Positions 16,148 through 25,900 of a DNA stretch of 45,607 bases are shown in pieces. This DNA is from an uncultured Oscillibacter sp. (lineage in GTDB: Bacteria; Bacillota; Clostridia; Oscillospirales; Oscillospiraceae), in assembly GCA_910577405.1 (NCBI GenBank), contig CAJTMG010000024.1, forward strand, positions 1 through 45,607. Reading direction: 5' to 3'. Under the pieces are notes generated by a model that worked only from the letters and a program-made list of their open reading frames with translations, had not been told where the DNA came from and did not search any database. The position numbers and the translations under genes are program-made. Each line of letters opens with the position of its first letter. Position 1 is the first letter of the stretch.

Positions 16148-16897
16148 TCAACCCTCGTTTCTCATGAAATCATCCAGGCCCATGGGGAACGGGTCCTGCC
16201 TTTCGTTCCACAGCAGCCGGTCATCAGCCAGGGCCTGGGCCAACGGGACAGCGACCTCACCCAGATGCGCCAATGCCTGCTTGAAGTCGAAATACTCTTC
16301 CGGCTGACTGTCAGAGAAGATATGGTCCGAGACGGATTTCAGCGCTATGAATTTCGTATGGTTCCGCAGGCAGACCTGAGCAATGGCGCAGGCTTCCATT
16401 TCCACCAGCAGCGGATGGAAATGCTTCTGAATCCTGTCGGCCCGCTCTCCCTTCACGGCGAACCAATCCCCGGTGGCCACCCGACCCTTCACGGCCTCGA
16501 AACCCAGACCCCGCAGGACTTCCAAACAATGGTCAGGCTTCCAGGCAGGGAATTCGGTGCGGTTGACGGTCGACACCAGGCCCAGAGGGTCCCCGACGGC
16601 TGTAGTGTCCACGTCATGCTGCACCAGTTCCGAGGCAATTACCAGACTTCCGGTGGGCAAATCCGTCAGACAGCCCGCCACGCCGATATTCAGAATCAAC
16701 TCCACGCCGTACCGCCTGCAAAGCAAATCCGCTGACAGCGCTGCGTTGACCTTCCCTACGCCGCCCACACAGCCCACGACCCCATCAGCCAGATGATAAA
16801 ACGACGCGCCGCCATTCTCCTCAATGAATGAGCTGTTGCCCCTGGAGGTCATCGCGTCCATCTCCACAGGCATTGCCGTTTGTATGCCGACTACCAT
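16148..16897 (-). CDS. mtnN: 5'-methylthioadenosine / S-adenosylhomocysteine nucleosidase
   Basis: Hydrolyses S-adenosylhomocysteine to S-ribosylhomocysteine and adenine, and methylthioadenosine likewise. The 249-residue protein has the N-terminal GIQTAMPVEMDAM, the phosphorylase-family glycine stretch (VGGVGKVNAA), the ribose-binding VEMEACAIAQVC and the catalytic Asp in SVSDHIFS. It is a somewhat divergent member with a longer C terminus. The start is ATG 16897, because AAAGGAG lies 6 nt upstream; the upstream in-frame ATG at 16915 would put that site inside the gene. First gene of the mtnN-luxS operon. Confidence 0.88.
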   Translation of the reverse strand: MVVGIQTAMPVEMDAMTSRGNSSFIEENGGASFYHLADGVVGCVGGVGKVNAALSADLLCRRYGVELILNIGVAGCLTDLPTGSLVIASELVQHDVDTTAVGDPLGLVSTVNRTEFPAWKPDHCLEVLRGLGFEAVKGRVATGDWFAVKGERADRIQKHFHPLLVEMEACAIAQVCLRNHTKFIALKSVSDHIFSDSQPEEYFDFKQALAHLGEVAVPLAQALADDRLLWNERQDPFPMGLDDFMRNEG

Positions 16898-16942
16898 ATA
16901 AAACTCCTTTCTCATCTCTGTATCAGGTCTGTTCTCTCTGAC

Positions 16943-16971
16943 AGGATACCATAATTTCCCCTGAAACGCAA
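16943..16971 (-). promoter_or_regulatory. Promoter of the mtnN-luxS operon
   Basis: On the minus strand: TTGCGT (16971-16966), 17 bp, TATCCT (16948-16943). The leader of about 45 nt runs to the AAAGGAG ribosome site. Confidence 0.6.
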
Positions 16972-17036
16972 GAAGACCGCAGAAATTCCCCGCGTCTTTT
17001 TACGGAAAAGAAAGGCAGTTCTGGAGCGCGGGCCGA

Positions 17037-17065
17037 TTGACAAAGGTCGACCTTTTTGCTATGAT
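17037..17065 (+). promoter_or_regulatory. Promoter of the threonine synthase gene with a palindromic site in the spacer
   Basis: A near-perfect sigma-A promoter: TTGACA (17037-17042), 17 bp, TATGAT (17060-17065). A perfect 14-bp palindrome, AAAGGTCGACCTTT (17042-17055), sits between the two boxes, where a bound repressor would block polymerase. The left part, TTGACAAAGGTCGAC, recurs at 28011-28025 in front of the AbrB-like gene. Confidence 0.75.
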
Positions 17066-17124
17066 GGATTTGTCCAAAGACGGCGGAAATGCTGTAAGGA
17101 ACAAAACGACGAGGGAGACAGGCT

Positions 17125-18366
17125 ATGAAGAACGTAAAATACGGGAAATGCACCCGATGCGGGAAGACATACGAAGCCGTGCCGGATCTGACGGTCTGCG
17201 AATGCGGCGGGATTCTTGACATTGAGTACGATTACGGCTACATCAAAACCCGTCTGACAAAGGAAGCGCTGGCAGGCCGCGGGGAACGCAGTATGTGGCG
17301 TTACAAGGAGCTTTTGCCTGTAGAGGAAAGCACCGCGCCGACGCCTCTGCGGGTGGGATGGTCGCCGCTGTACGAGGAATCCCGGCTTGCAGAGCAGTTG
17401 GGTTTGAAGCGCCTCTGGGTCAAGGACGACGGCCAGAACCCCACCGCGTCTTTGAAGGACCGCGCCAGCGCCATGGCGGTCGCAAAAGCCCTGGAAGCCG
17501 GAGCGGATGTAATTGCCTGTTCCTCCACGGGCAACGCGGCATCCTCTCTTGCGGGCAACGCGGCGGCGGCAGGCCTGAAGACATATATTTTCGTACCCTC
17601 ACGGGCGCCCAAGGGAAAAGTCGCCCAACTGATGACCTTCGGGGCCACGGTAGTTTCGGTGCAGGGCAGCTATGAGGAGACCTTTGAGTTAAGCAAGGCG
17701 GCTATCGAAAAATGGGGCTGGTACAACCGGAACGCGGCCATCAACCCGTATCTCTCCGAGGGCAAGAAGACGGTGGCCCTGGAGATCATGGAGCAGCTGG
17801 ACTGGCAGGTGCCGGATTACATCGCGATTTCGGTGGGCGACGGCTGTACAATTGCGGGTCTTTGGAAGGGCTTGAAGGATCTCCACGCCATCGGATTTAT
17901 TGACCGTCTCCCCCGGCTGATTTCGGCCCAGGCGGAGGGCTGCTGTCCTCTGAACCGCGCGATCGAGACTGGCGAGCCATGGCGTCCTATGGAGGAAAAC
18001 ACGCTGGCGGACTCCATCGCGGTGGGCGTGCCCCGGAACGCGGACAAGGCCCTGAACGCTATCCGGGAATCCAACGGCCTGACGGTAAACGTGTCGGACG
18101 CGGAGATCATGGCAGCGCAGAAACTGCTTGGCCGGACCTGTGGGGTTTTCGGCGAACCGGCAGGCGTAACCGGCACGGCGGGCGTCAAGAAGCTCTGCGA
18201 GGCGGGCGTGATTGGCAGGAACGACACCGTGGTTTCCGTCGTCACGGGCAATGGACTGAAGGACGTAGCCAACGCCATTGCTGCCTGCGGGGAACCGATT
18301 ACAATTCCCGGCGATATGGAACATTTGCTGTCTGCGTTTGCGGAAAAGGGTATTGCGGTTGACTGA
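17125..18366 (+). CDS. thrC: Threonine synthase
   Basis: PLP enzyme converting O-phosphohomoserine to threonine. The 413-residue protein starts with a small zinc-ribbon-like region (C9, C12, C25, C27), then the PLP fold. The Schiff-base lysine is K111 in NPTASLKDRA, the substrate/phosphate loop is SSTGNAASS, and VVSVVTGNGLKD near the C terminus is characteristic of this ThrC subgroup. A cystathionine synthase-like relative is possible but less likely given the N-terminal zinc ribbon and phosphate-site layout. A GGGAG site precedes ATG 17125. It has its own promoter with a possible operator. Confidence 0.88.
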   Translation: MKNVKYGKCTRCGKTYEAVPDLTVCECGGILDIEYDYGYIKTRLTKEALAGRGERSMWRYKELLPVEESTAPTPLRVGWSPLYEESRLAEQLGLKRLWVKDDGQNPTASLKDRASAMAVAKALEAGADVIACSSTGNAASSLAGNAAAAGLKTYIFVPSRAPKGKVAQLMTFGATVVSVQGSYEETFELSKAAIEKWGWYNRNAAINPYLSEGKKTVALEIMEQLDWQVPDYIAISVGDGCTIAGLWKGLKDLHAIGFIDRLPRLISAQAEGCCPLNRAIETGEPWRPMEENTLADSIAVGVPRNADKALNAIRESNGLTVNVSDAEIMAAQKLLGRTCGVFGEPAGVTGTAGVKKLCEAGVIGRNDTVVSVVTGNGLKDVANAIAACGEPITIPGDMEHLLSAFAEKGIAVD

Positions 18367-18401
18367 GGCACAAAACGCAGGATTTTCAACAGGAAATGCC
18401 G

Positions 18402-18430
18402 TTGTATCCGTCAGCCGGAGGGCGTATGAT
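18402..18430 (+). promoter_or_regulatory. Promoter of alr
   Basis: TTGTAT (18402-18407) and TATGAT (18425-18430), 17 bp apart, just after the thrC stop and followed by GGGAGGG before the ATG. Confidence 0.55.
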
Positions 18431-18450
18431 AAGCGCGGGAGGGATTTCAT

Positions 18451-19620
18451 ATGAAATTACAAGACGCTCATTGTTGGGCAGAAATCGACCTGGACGCGCT
18501 GACGCACAATTTCCGGCTGATACAGGGTCTTGCCGGGGAAACGCCTATTTGCGCGGTAGTGAAAGCGGACGCCTACGGTCACGGAGATCGGATGGTCGCC
18601 CGAACGCTGGGGGACGCGGGGGCGGCATGGTTTGCGGTGTCCTCGCTGGCGGAGGCGCTGCATTTACGGCGGGGCGGAATCACACAGCCGATTTTGATTC
18701 TCGGCATGACCCAGCCCAGTCAAGCGGCGCGGCTGGCAGAATATCATATCATACAGGCGATTTTCAGTTTGCCTTATGCGGAAGCGCTGTCCGCGGAAGC
18801 CCGGAAAGCCGGCGTGACAGTGGAAGGCCATCTGAAAACGGACACCGGCATGGGGCGTATTGGTTTTGGGGCGCGGTCGGATTTTGATTCAGCGGTCCGG
18901 GAACTTCTGGCCTGCCGGAAACTGCCGGGGCTGCGCATTACGGGGATTTTCCAGCATTTTTCAGCAGCGGATTCAGCGGACCCGGACGACCTTGCCTACA
19001 CGGAATCCCAGCTTGCGTTATTCCAGCGGGTGCTGTCTGCGGTAACGGCGTTGGAACCTTTGGAGTCTGTCCACTGCTGCAACTCTGCTGGACTGGCAAG
19101 CCATCTGAACGGCGGGCAGACGCTGGTCCGGGCGGGAATTATTCTATACGGCCAGGACCCCAGCGGCGATCTGCGGGTTCCGGGACTGCGGCCGGTTATG
19201 CGTCTGAAATCCGTCGTAAGTCACGTGAAAGAAGTGCCTGCGGGGACCGCTATCGGATATGGCCGGACGTATATCACGGAACGCCCCACCCGAATCGCAA
19301 CGCTCTGCTGCGGTTACGCCGACGGCTATCCCCGGGCGCTGTCCAACAGAGGCACGGCGTCCATCAACGGAAAGCCCGCGCCGGTGACAGGCCGTGTGAG
19401 CATGGATCAAATCATGGTGGACGCCAGGGGCACGGAGGTCCAGCCCGGACAGGAAGCCATTCTGATTGGCGGCAGCGGGGCAGACAGCTTTGCGGAGGCG
19501 GCCGAAAAAGCAGGAACGATCTCCTATGAACTGCTCTGCGCCGTATCCCGTCGGGTGCCCCGGGTGTATCTGCGGGGAGGCGGCGTCACAGCGGTAGAGG
19601 ACTATCTCGCGGAAAACTGA
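18451..19620 (+). CDS. alr: Alanine racemase
   Basis: Interconverts L- and D-alanine with PLP, supplying D-Ala for peptidoglycan. The 389-residue protein has the PLP lysine K38 in the signature AVVKADAYGHG, the second catalytic region around GYGRTYI, and the VSMDQIMVD stretch near the C terminus. Length and domain plan (TIM barrel then beta domain) are normal. It starts 84 nt after thrC, with its own promoter and a strong terminator behind. Confidence 0.95.
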   Translation: MKLQDAHCWAEIDLDALTHNFRLIQGLAGETPICAVVKADAYGHGDRMVARTLGDAGAAWFAVSSLAEALHLRRGGITQPILILGMTQPSQAARLAEYHIIQAIFSLPYAEALSAEARKAGVTVEGHLKTDTGMGRIGFGARSDFDSAVRELLACRKLPGLRITGIFQHFSAADSADPDDLAYTESQLALFQRVLSAVTALEPLESVHCCNSAGLASHLNGGQTLVRAGIILYGQDPSGDLRVPGLRPVMRLKSVVSHVKEVPAGTAIGYGRTYITERPTRIATLCCGYADGYPRALSNRGTASINGKPAPVTGRVSMDQIMVDARGTEVQPGQEAILIGGSGADSFAEAAEKAGTISYELLCAVSRRVPRVYLRGGGVTAVEDYLAEN

Positions 19621-19625
19621 AACGC

Positions 19626-19664
19626 GCGCGGACCGGAAGAACATAGGACAGGTCCGCGCTTTTT
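19626..19664 (+). terminator. Intrinsic terminator after alr
   Basis: A 9-bp GC-rich stem, GCGCGGACC (19626-19634) with GGTCCGCGC (19651-19659), followed by TTTTT. Confidence 0.88.
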
Positions 19665-19732
19665 CTGTCAAAAGTTCGGTTTTTTGTGTATATGTCAAAT
19701 AAGATCTCAAATCCGCCGCAAAAACTCCCTAT

Positions 19733-19760
19733 TTCACAATTTCAGGATGTGTGTTATAAT
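19733..19760 (+). promoter_or_regulatory. Promoter of the hybrid sensor kinase gene
   Basis: TTCACA (19733-19738), 16-bp spacer, and a perfect TATAAT (19755-19760). Confidence 0.65.
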
Positions 19761-19803
19761 GAAAAGGACTTTACGGCGCTGTCCGGTATGGGAGTAGATG
19801 GAA

Positions 19804-22785
19804 ATGGGCAAACAGAGAACAATATCCAGAAAATTATGGCGCAATCTGATTATACTTGCCGCCTTTGTAATGATGCTTGCTTTCTGCGCAAATATACTGC
19901 AAACGATATTACAGGAGAATGCCAACAAAATGGGGCTGGCTCTGGTACGGAACTATTCGTCCACAGAGGAGCAGAATCTGAAGACCTGCGAAATCGTGTT
20001 GGAGATCTGCACGAACTACGTAGCGGAGCGGGAACGTGCGGGCGTTTCACCAGAGGAACTTCAAGAGGACCTTATCCCTTTTATGGTGGGACTGACGGGC
20101 TTGTATGGCGCGGAGAAGCTACAGACGTATGGCCAAATCAGCGGCGGCTCTTTGGTCAGCACCGCGCCGGAAATAGCGAATCTGGGCGATTACGATGTGA
20201 CGAAGCAGGACTGGTATCGGGGCGCGCAGCTGGCCAATGGGGAGACGTATATTTCCTCTGTGTACACGGACGCGGCAACAGGGCTTCCGGTTGTGACCAT
20301 GTGCCGCACCATACCAGAATCAGGGAGTTTTCTGGCAATCGACATAAAGCCGGACTGTTTTGCGGTAGACCGTCAGAATGTAGACTTGCCGGAACAGACC
20401 TCGTATTTTCTGGTAGACCAGGAGGGCACGCTGCTGTATGATCTGTCATCCTGGGATTGCAGCCGGGAGGAATTGCAGGCGCTGGTGGACAATTACCGGG
20501 AAATCACCATCTGCAAGGAAGACAGCCATTCAAGGGAAAATGTAAAGAATTCGGACGGTGTGGTGCGCAGCGTATTTTTCCATCATATAGAGAACGGCTG
20601 GACGGGCATACTGACAATCCCTCAGGATGAGATTCTTTCCGACTCGCGGCTTTTCCGGAACGTGAGCTTTCTGTTGGTAGGCTTCGGCGTCATTCTGGTG
20701 CTGTTCCAGTTCTTCCGGGAATACGGGAACAGTCAGCGGGAGCAGGAATACAGGGTCTATCAGAACGCCATGAGCAGCGCCGCCCGAGCCTGCCGCGCTA
20801 TATACTATGTGGACGTAAAGAAAGGAACGGTGGACACGGTGTATCCCCCGGACGCGAACGGGAGACCCAGACACAGCACCTACGACAAAGAAGTTGCGGA
20901 CTGGTTCAAATTCGGTGTGATCGCGGAAGAGCATCGGAAACTGGCGGCGGATTTTCTGGACATGGACAATATTATCCGGCGTCTGGAGGACCGGGACCAT
21001 ATCGAACTGCAATTCAAGCGGAGTATGTTTGATGTGAACACCCGGCAGACCATCGGCAAGGGCTACGAATGGTGTTCAATTTCGGTAACGATGGCAGAGA
21101 AAAAGAACGGGAAGCTGTTGGCAATCACCATAGCAATCCGGAGCATAGACGACGTGATAGAACGTGAGGAAGATCAAAAGCAGATGCTGGCGCTGGCAGT
21201 CTCCCGGGCGGAAACGGCCAGCCGCGCCAAGAGTGATTTTTTGTCCCGTATGAGCCACGATATCCGAACGCCCATGAACGCCATTCTGGGGATGACTTCC
21301 ATAGCAGCCATGCACATTGACGAAAAGGCCCGGGTTCTGGACGCTCTGAATAAGATCACGGTATCCGGCAAGCATCTTCTTGGTCTGATCAACGACGTGT
21401 TGGACATGAGCCGGATAGAGAGCGGAAAGGTAAATCTGGTGGAGGAATGTTTTAATCTCTCCGATACCATCGAAGGCATTCTGACGGTATTTCATTCCCA
21501 GGTAGAGGCCAAGCAGCAGAAACTGGATGTGCAGATTACAAACCTGACCCATGAGAATGTAATCGGCGACGAACAGCATTTGCAGCAAATCTTTATGAAC
21601 ATCATGGGGAACGCTGTAAAGTTCACGCCGCCGGGGGGCAGTATTACAATACATATAGAGGAAAAGCCGTCCCACATCAATGACTGCGGCTGTTATGAAT
21701 TTGCCTTTGCGGACACCGGCATCGGCATGGAACCGGAGTATATCCAAACGATTTTTGAACCGTTTTCCCGGGCGACAAATTCCAGCGGCAACAAAATAGA
21801 GGGTACGGGACTGGGTATGTCCATTGCGGTAAACATTGCCCGTATGATGGACGGTGATATTAAGGTAGAGAGCAAACTGGGCGAGGGTTCAAAATTCACA
21901 GTAATGGTGCATCTGAAGCTGGACAACGCGACGCCGGAGGATATGGGCTGTCTGGCGTCGCGGCCGGTACTGGTTGTAGACGACGAGGAAGACTCCTGCG
22001 AGAACGCCTGCGAGGTGCTGAACAGTCTGGGGATGAAAGCGGAATACGTATTGGATGGAGACAGCGCGGTCCGGCGGATACAGGAGGCCGGGAAAGCGCA
22101 AGAGCCGTTCTCGGCAGTGATTCTGGACTGGCTGATGCCCGGAAAGGACGGACTGGCTACAGCGAAGGAAATCCGGCAGACGGCAGGAGACGAGATACCG
22201 ATCATCATCCTTTCGGCATACGACTGGTCGGACATTGAATCGGAAGCAAAGGAAGCCAAGGTAAACGGGTTTATCAGCAAGCCAATGTTCAAATCCAAGC
22301 TGATACGGACCCTGCAAAACGTACTGGGACCGGAAGGCGGCACAGAGATTGCCAGTGTATTGGAGACCTTCAAGCGACAGGACTTCTCGGGCCGCCGGGT
22401 GCTTCTTGCGGAGGACAACGAGATTAACATTGAGGTTGCCCAGGAGCTTTTGCATCTGGTAGGCATAGAGGTAGAGACGGCGCTGAACGGACAGCTTGCG
22501 GCCGAATGCGTGCAAGAGCGTCCGGCGGGGTATTATGACCTGATTTTCATGGATATCCAAATGCCGGTAATGAATGGCTACGAAGCGGCGCACGCCATCC
22601 GGACACTGGATCGCCCGGACTTGAAGGAGATACCGATTATCGCCATGACCGCGGACGCCTTTTCCGATGACATCCGGCGTTCAAAGGAAGCTGGGATGAA
22701 CGATCACATTTCAAAACCGGTAGATTTGGAGCGACTGGAAGCCGTGCTGCTGAAATGGCTCCCGCCCACAGAGCCGGGGACGTGA
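19804..22785 (+). CDS. Hybrid sensor histidine kinase with two receiver domains
   Basis: A membrane signal-transduction protein of about 993 residues. Numbering below counts from a possible ATG at 19798; the ATG at 19804 has better spacing (9 nt) to GGGAG and is used here. Order: membrane helix (about 15-37); extracytoplasmic Cache-like sensor (about 40-285); second helix (289-306); PAS-like segment (about 315-455); HisKA with phosphoacceptor H487 in SHDIRTPMNA; HATPase_c (N-box NAVKFT about 605, GTGLGMSIA about 670); receiver 1 (acceptor D777 in ILDWLMPGKDG); receiver 2 (acceptor D919 in FMDIQMPVMNG). There is no HPt or DNA-binding domain and no neighbouring response regulator, so its output partner must lie elsewhere. 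Confidence 0.92.
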   Translation: MGKQRTISRKLWRNLIILAAFVMMLAFCANILQTILQENANKMGLALVRNYSSTEEQNLKTCEIVLEICTNYVAERERAGVSPEELQEDLIPFMVGLTGLYGAEKLQTYGQISGGSLVSTAPEIANLGDYDVTKQDWYRGAQLANGETYISSVYTDAATGLPVVTMCRTIPESGSFLAIDIKPDCFAVDRQNVDLPEQTSYFLVDQEGTLLYDLSSWDCSREELQALVDNYREITICKEDSHSRENVKNSDGVVRSVFFHHIENGWTGILTIPQDEILSDSRLFRNVSFLLVGFGVILVLFQFFREYGNSQREQEYRVYQNAMSSAARACRAIYYVDVKKGTVDTVYPPDANGRPRHSTYDKEVADWFKFGVIAEEHRKLAADFLDMDNIIRRLEDRDHIELQFKRSMFDVNTRQTIGKGYEWCSISVTMAEKKNGKLLAITIAIRSIDDVIEREEDQKQMLALAVSRAETASRAKSDFLSRMSHDIRTPMNAILGMTSIAAMHIDEKARVLDALNKITVSGKHLLGLINDVLDMSRIESGKVNLVEECFNLSDTIEGILTVFHSQVEAKQQKLDVQITNLTHENVIGDEQHLQQIFMNIMGNAVKFTPPGGSITIHIEEKPSHINDCGCYEFAFADTGIGMEPEYIQTIFEPFSRATNSSGNKIEGTGLGMSIAVNIARMMDGDIKVESKLGEGSKFTVMVHLKLDNATPEDMGCLASRPVLVVDDEEDSCENACEVLNSLGMKAEYVLDGDSAVRRIQEAGKAQEPFSAVILDWLMPGKDGLATAKEIRQTAGDEIPIIILSAYDWSDIESEAKEAKVNGFISKPMFKSKLIRTLQNVLGPEGGTEIASVLETFKRQDFSGRRVLLAEDNEINIEVAQELLHLVGIEVETALNGQLAAECVQERPAGYYDLIFMDIQMPVMNGYEAAHAIRTLDRPDLKEIPIIAMTADAFSDDIRRSKEAGMNDHISKPVDLERLEAVLLKWLPPTEPGT

Positions 22786-22880
22786 ATCCTGCACGAATTT
22801 TTGCACAAACACTTTCCTGCGAAGCCGCGCGAAAGCATCAGGAGCAAAAAGCGTGAATCCCGTAAAAAAGCGCAGAAGAA

Positions 22881-22914
22881 ACCCGGAAGCCTGAAAAACT
22901 TCCGGGTATTCTTA
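22881..22914. terminator. Shared terminator between the sensor kinase and the surface protein gene
   Basis: ACCCGGAAG (22881-22889) pairs perfectly with CTTCCGGGT (22899-22907), followed by ATTCTTATAT on the plus strand and by TTTCTTC on the minus strand. It lies between convergent genes, 11 to 100 nt from their stops. Confidence 0.7.
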
Positions 22915-22925
22915 TATGCAGCTGC

Positions 22926-25900
22926 TTAGAAAAGCCTCTGATAGTACCGGTAAAGGATTACGCAGAACTGGGCGCGGCTGACGGTACCGGAAGGATTAAG
23001 ACGTCCATCAGTAGTGCCGGTAATGATACCGTTTGCGACTGCCCAGGCCATGGCGTTTTTGGCGGAGGCGGGGATATTGCGGCTGTCAGTGAAATTGCCG
23101 AGGTTGGTAGTATTGGTATTTTTGCTCCCCATCAACCTGGCGCAGCGGTAGAGCATAGTCGCAAGCTGGAGACGTGTGAGCGCCGCGTTCGGATTGCCGC
23201 CGTCCGCAAAGCCGTTGTTCAGCGCCCAAAGCCTGGCTTCTTCCATATTGGCGGGATTTTTGCCCATCATACGCGCCATGACCATCCAAAGCTGTCGGAC
23301 AGTAATGGGGTTATTGGGGAAGAAATTACCGCCGGACCCGCTGATGAAGCCTTTCTGACAAGCCCAGGCAATTTCTCCCTGCGCCCAGAAGCTGGAAGGC
23401 ACGTCCACGAAGACGCGGCTGCCTGCGGGAGTAGAAGCGGAGCTGATCTGCGGGATATTGACGACAACATTTTTGGTCGGATTGGTATTCCGGTCATTGG
23501 GCGGAGTGGTGGTATTGGTACTGGTCCCGGAAATGGAAGAGAACGCGGCGCGGACCTCCACTCTGGCGGCGGGCATGATGAAGGTATAGCGATTGGTACC
23601 ATTGCCGGAGAGGGCGACGTTTCTTCCGCTGCCGCTTCGCGTGACCCAAACGCTGTCGAGCTGGTAACCGGAGTTGGGCCGGAGTGTGACGGTAACTCTG
23701 GTATCGGCCCGCGCGCTGGAGGTACTGACGGAAATAGAGCCATTGGCAGGCCGGATCACGTCGACAGAGTAATAAGTGTTGGAAGAAGAACCGGGATTAG
23801 AGGGGTTGGAAGGTTCGGAGGGATTGGAAGGCGTAGAACTGGCGTCGGTTTCCTTGTAGCCGCAGCCCTCCCGTTTGCAGGTCCGCGTCCGTGTGCTGCC
23901 GGAGGTGGTCCAGGGTCCGAAATCATGTCCCAGCGCGGGGATGGGAATGGGGGTATTCTGGAGGTTCGTCCCACAGTCCTTACATACGGTGTCATAAACC
24001 ATGGAACCCTCTTCGGTACAGGTAGCCGCCTTGACCAGTTTCCCCTTCTCGGGCGCTTTGGGAGAATGGGGAAGCATTTCGATTTCTCTCTCTTCGGTTT
24101 CATCACATCTGGAACACGTAACAACCAAAACTCCCTTTTGCGTACAGGTTGCGGGAACCTTTACAGTTCCTTTGTCAGCATTTGTATCAAAATCGTGGTC
24201 CAGTTTTTCGATAGGTTCTTCGATGATCTTGCCGCATCCAGGATTCTCACAAGTACCGGAACGAGTACCATTTTCGGTACAGGTCGGTTCTTTCGTTGTG
24301 GTCCATTTGGTAACATTGTGGCCCAGCGCGTCAAGCTCTTTCGTTACTTTACCTTCTTTGAATCCGCACACAGTACAAGTCCGCTGAGTAACCAACTGAC
24401 CCTTTTCTGTACAAGTGGGGTCCTTGCTTTCGCCTTCGCCTGTCAATTTCACCGGCTCCCCATAGGAATGCTCTCCCGCGGGAACCTTGATTTCGGCTTT
24501 CAGCTTAGAGTCGTCTTTAGGAAATTTCTCACAGCGGGTACACTGATAAATTACATGAATTGTCTCCTCGCCGGTTCCCTTTGAACAATCATATTTCTGA
24601 TCTGGATAAGCAGGGTCCGGAATCCACTTCTCCCCCTTGACGTGGCCCAAAGCGGGAATGTCTCTTGTTGTATGAACAGTACAAACGGGCGTTTCGCCAT
24701 GTTCATCCTTGATATGTTTTTCGTCAATTACCTCGGCCTGTTCACAGTCATCACAAACACGAAACGCGATTTCAGAACCCACATCCACGCACGTAGGTTC
24801 TTTGAGATTATAGCCCTTTCCGACTTCTACGATCTTATCTCCGGCGTAAGAATGGTCGACCTTCTTTTCTATGATTTCTTCCTCTACGTATTTATCTCCA
24901 CAACCAGCTCTATCACAAATCTTATGGGTCTTTCTCCAACCTGTATCTTTGCAGGTAGAATCTTGTTCCTCAACACCATTTACAAACTCGCTCGTGTCAG
25001 GAACATAATGATGGCCAAGTGCAGGCAAAACAGTAGGCTGTACCACAATTTCACCACAGCCTGTAACTGTACAAATCTTACCACCTTCAGAGCCATTTTC
25101 TGTGCAGGTAGCTTCCTTCTTTTCTATATCATCCAATACATGAGGTTCTCCTGTGATATAACGCGTCGAATCTACCACTGTAGCGCAGGAATCCGTAGTC
25201 TCGTAACAATAAATCTTCTCAGGAATGATACCGGGTTTTGCATGTCCCGCCTCAGTCCGCTCACCATTAGGCACAACTCCAGCATAATGAATCTTTATTT
25301 CTGGATCCAAATCTGTTATATCAAGTTTCACAGTTCCAAGATAGTGAATTATTTTAAGATCCTTACAGCCAACAAACGGATTAGAAGTAATTTTCATACC
25401 CGGAACGACCGCTATAGTCAACTTAGTACAACCTAAAAAGACATTTGTACCAAACGTATTTACACCTTGCTGCACAACAACAGAAGAAAGGGCACTGTCC
25501 ATAAACGCATGATTACCAATTGAGCCTACCCTTGTGGGCAAAACTATACTGTTAAGTCCCGTGCTTGCAAAGGCTCTCGCACCAATTGACAAAGGAGTTT
25601 TAGTGGTACTGGCTCCATCTTGAAGTATCACAGTTGTCAGCGAAGTGCATCCATCAAACGCATTATCTCCAATTGTTTCAACTGTATCAGGAATCGTAAC
25701 AGAACCTACACTGGAACTCACAAATGCGCCCGCCTTTATTCCGACAACAGTTTTACCCTCAATCTGGCTGGGGATAACCAAACTGGAAGCACTTGACGTA
25801 CACTTTTCAATAATACCTGTTGACTTGTTAAACGACATGCCCAAATAGTCTACAATATTGTTTTCATCCGCCGCCAAGACCCCGACCGGCAAGAGCGAGA

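Noticed and set aside
24642..25436. 264-codon plus-strand frame inside the surface protein gene
   Set aside because: Antisense shadow in the AT-rich 5' half. The minus strand encodes a coherent signal peptide, repeats and SLH domains.
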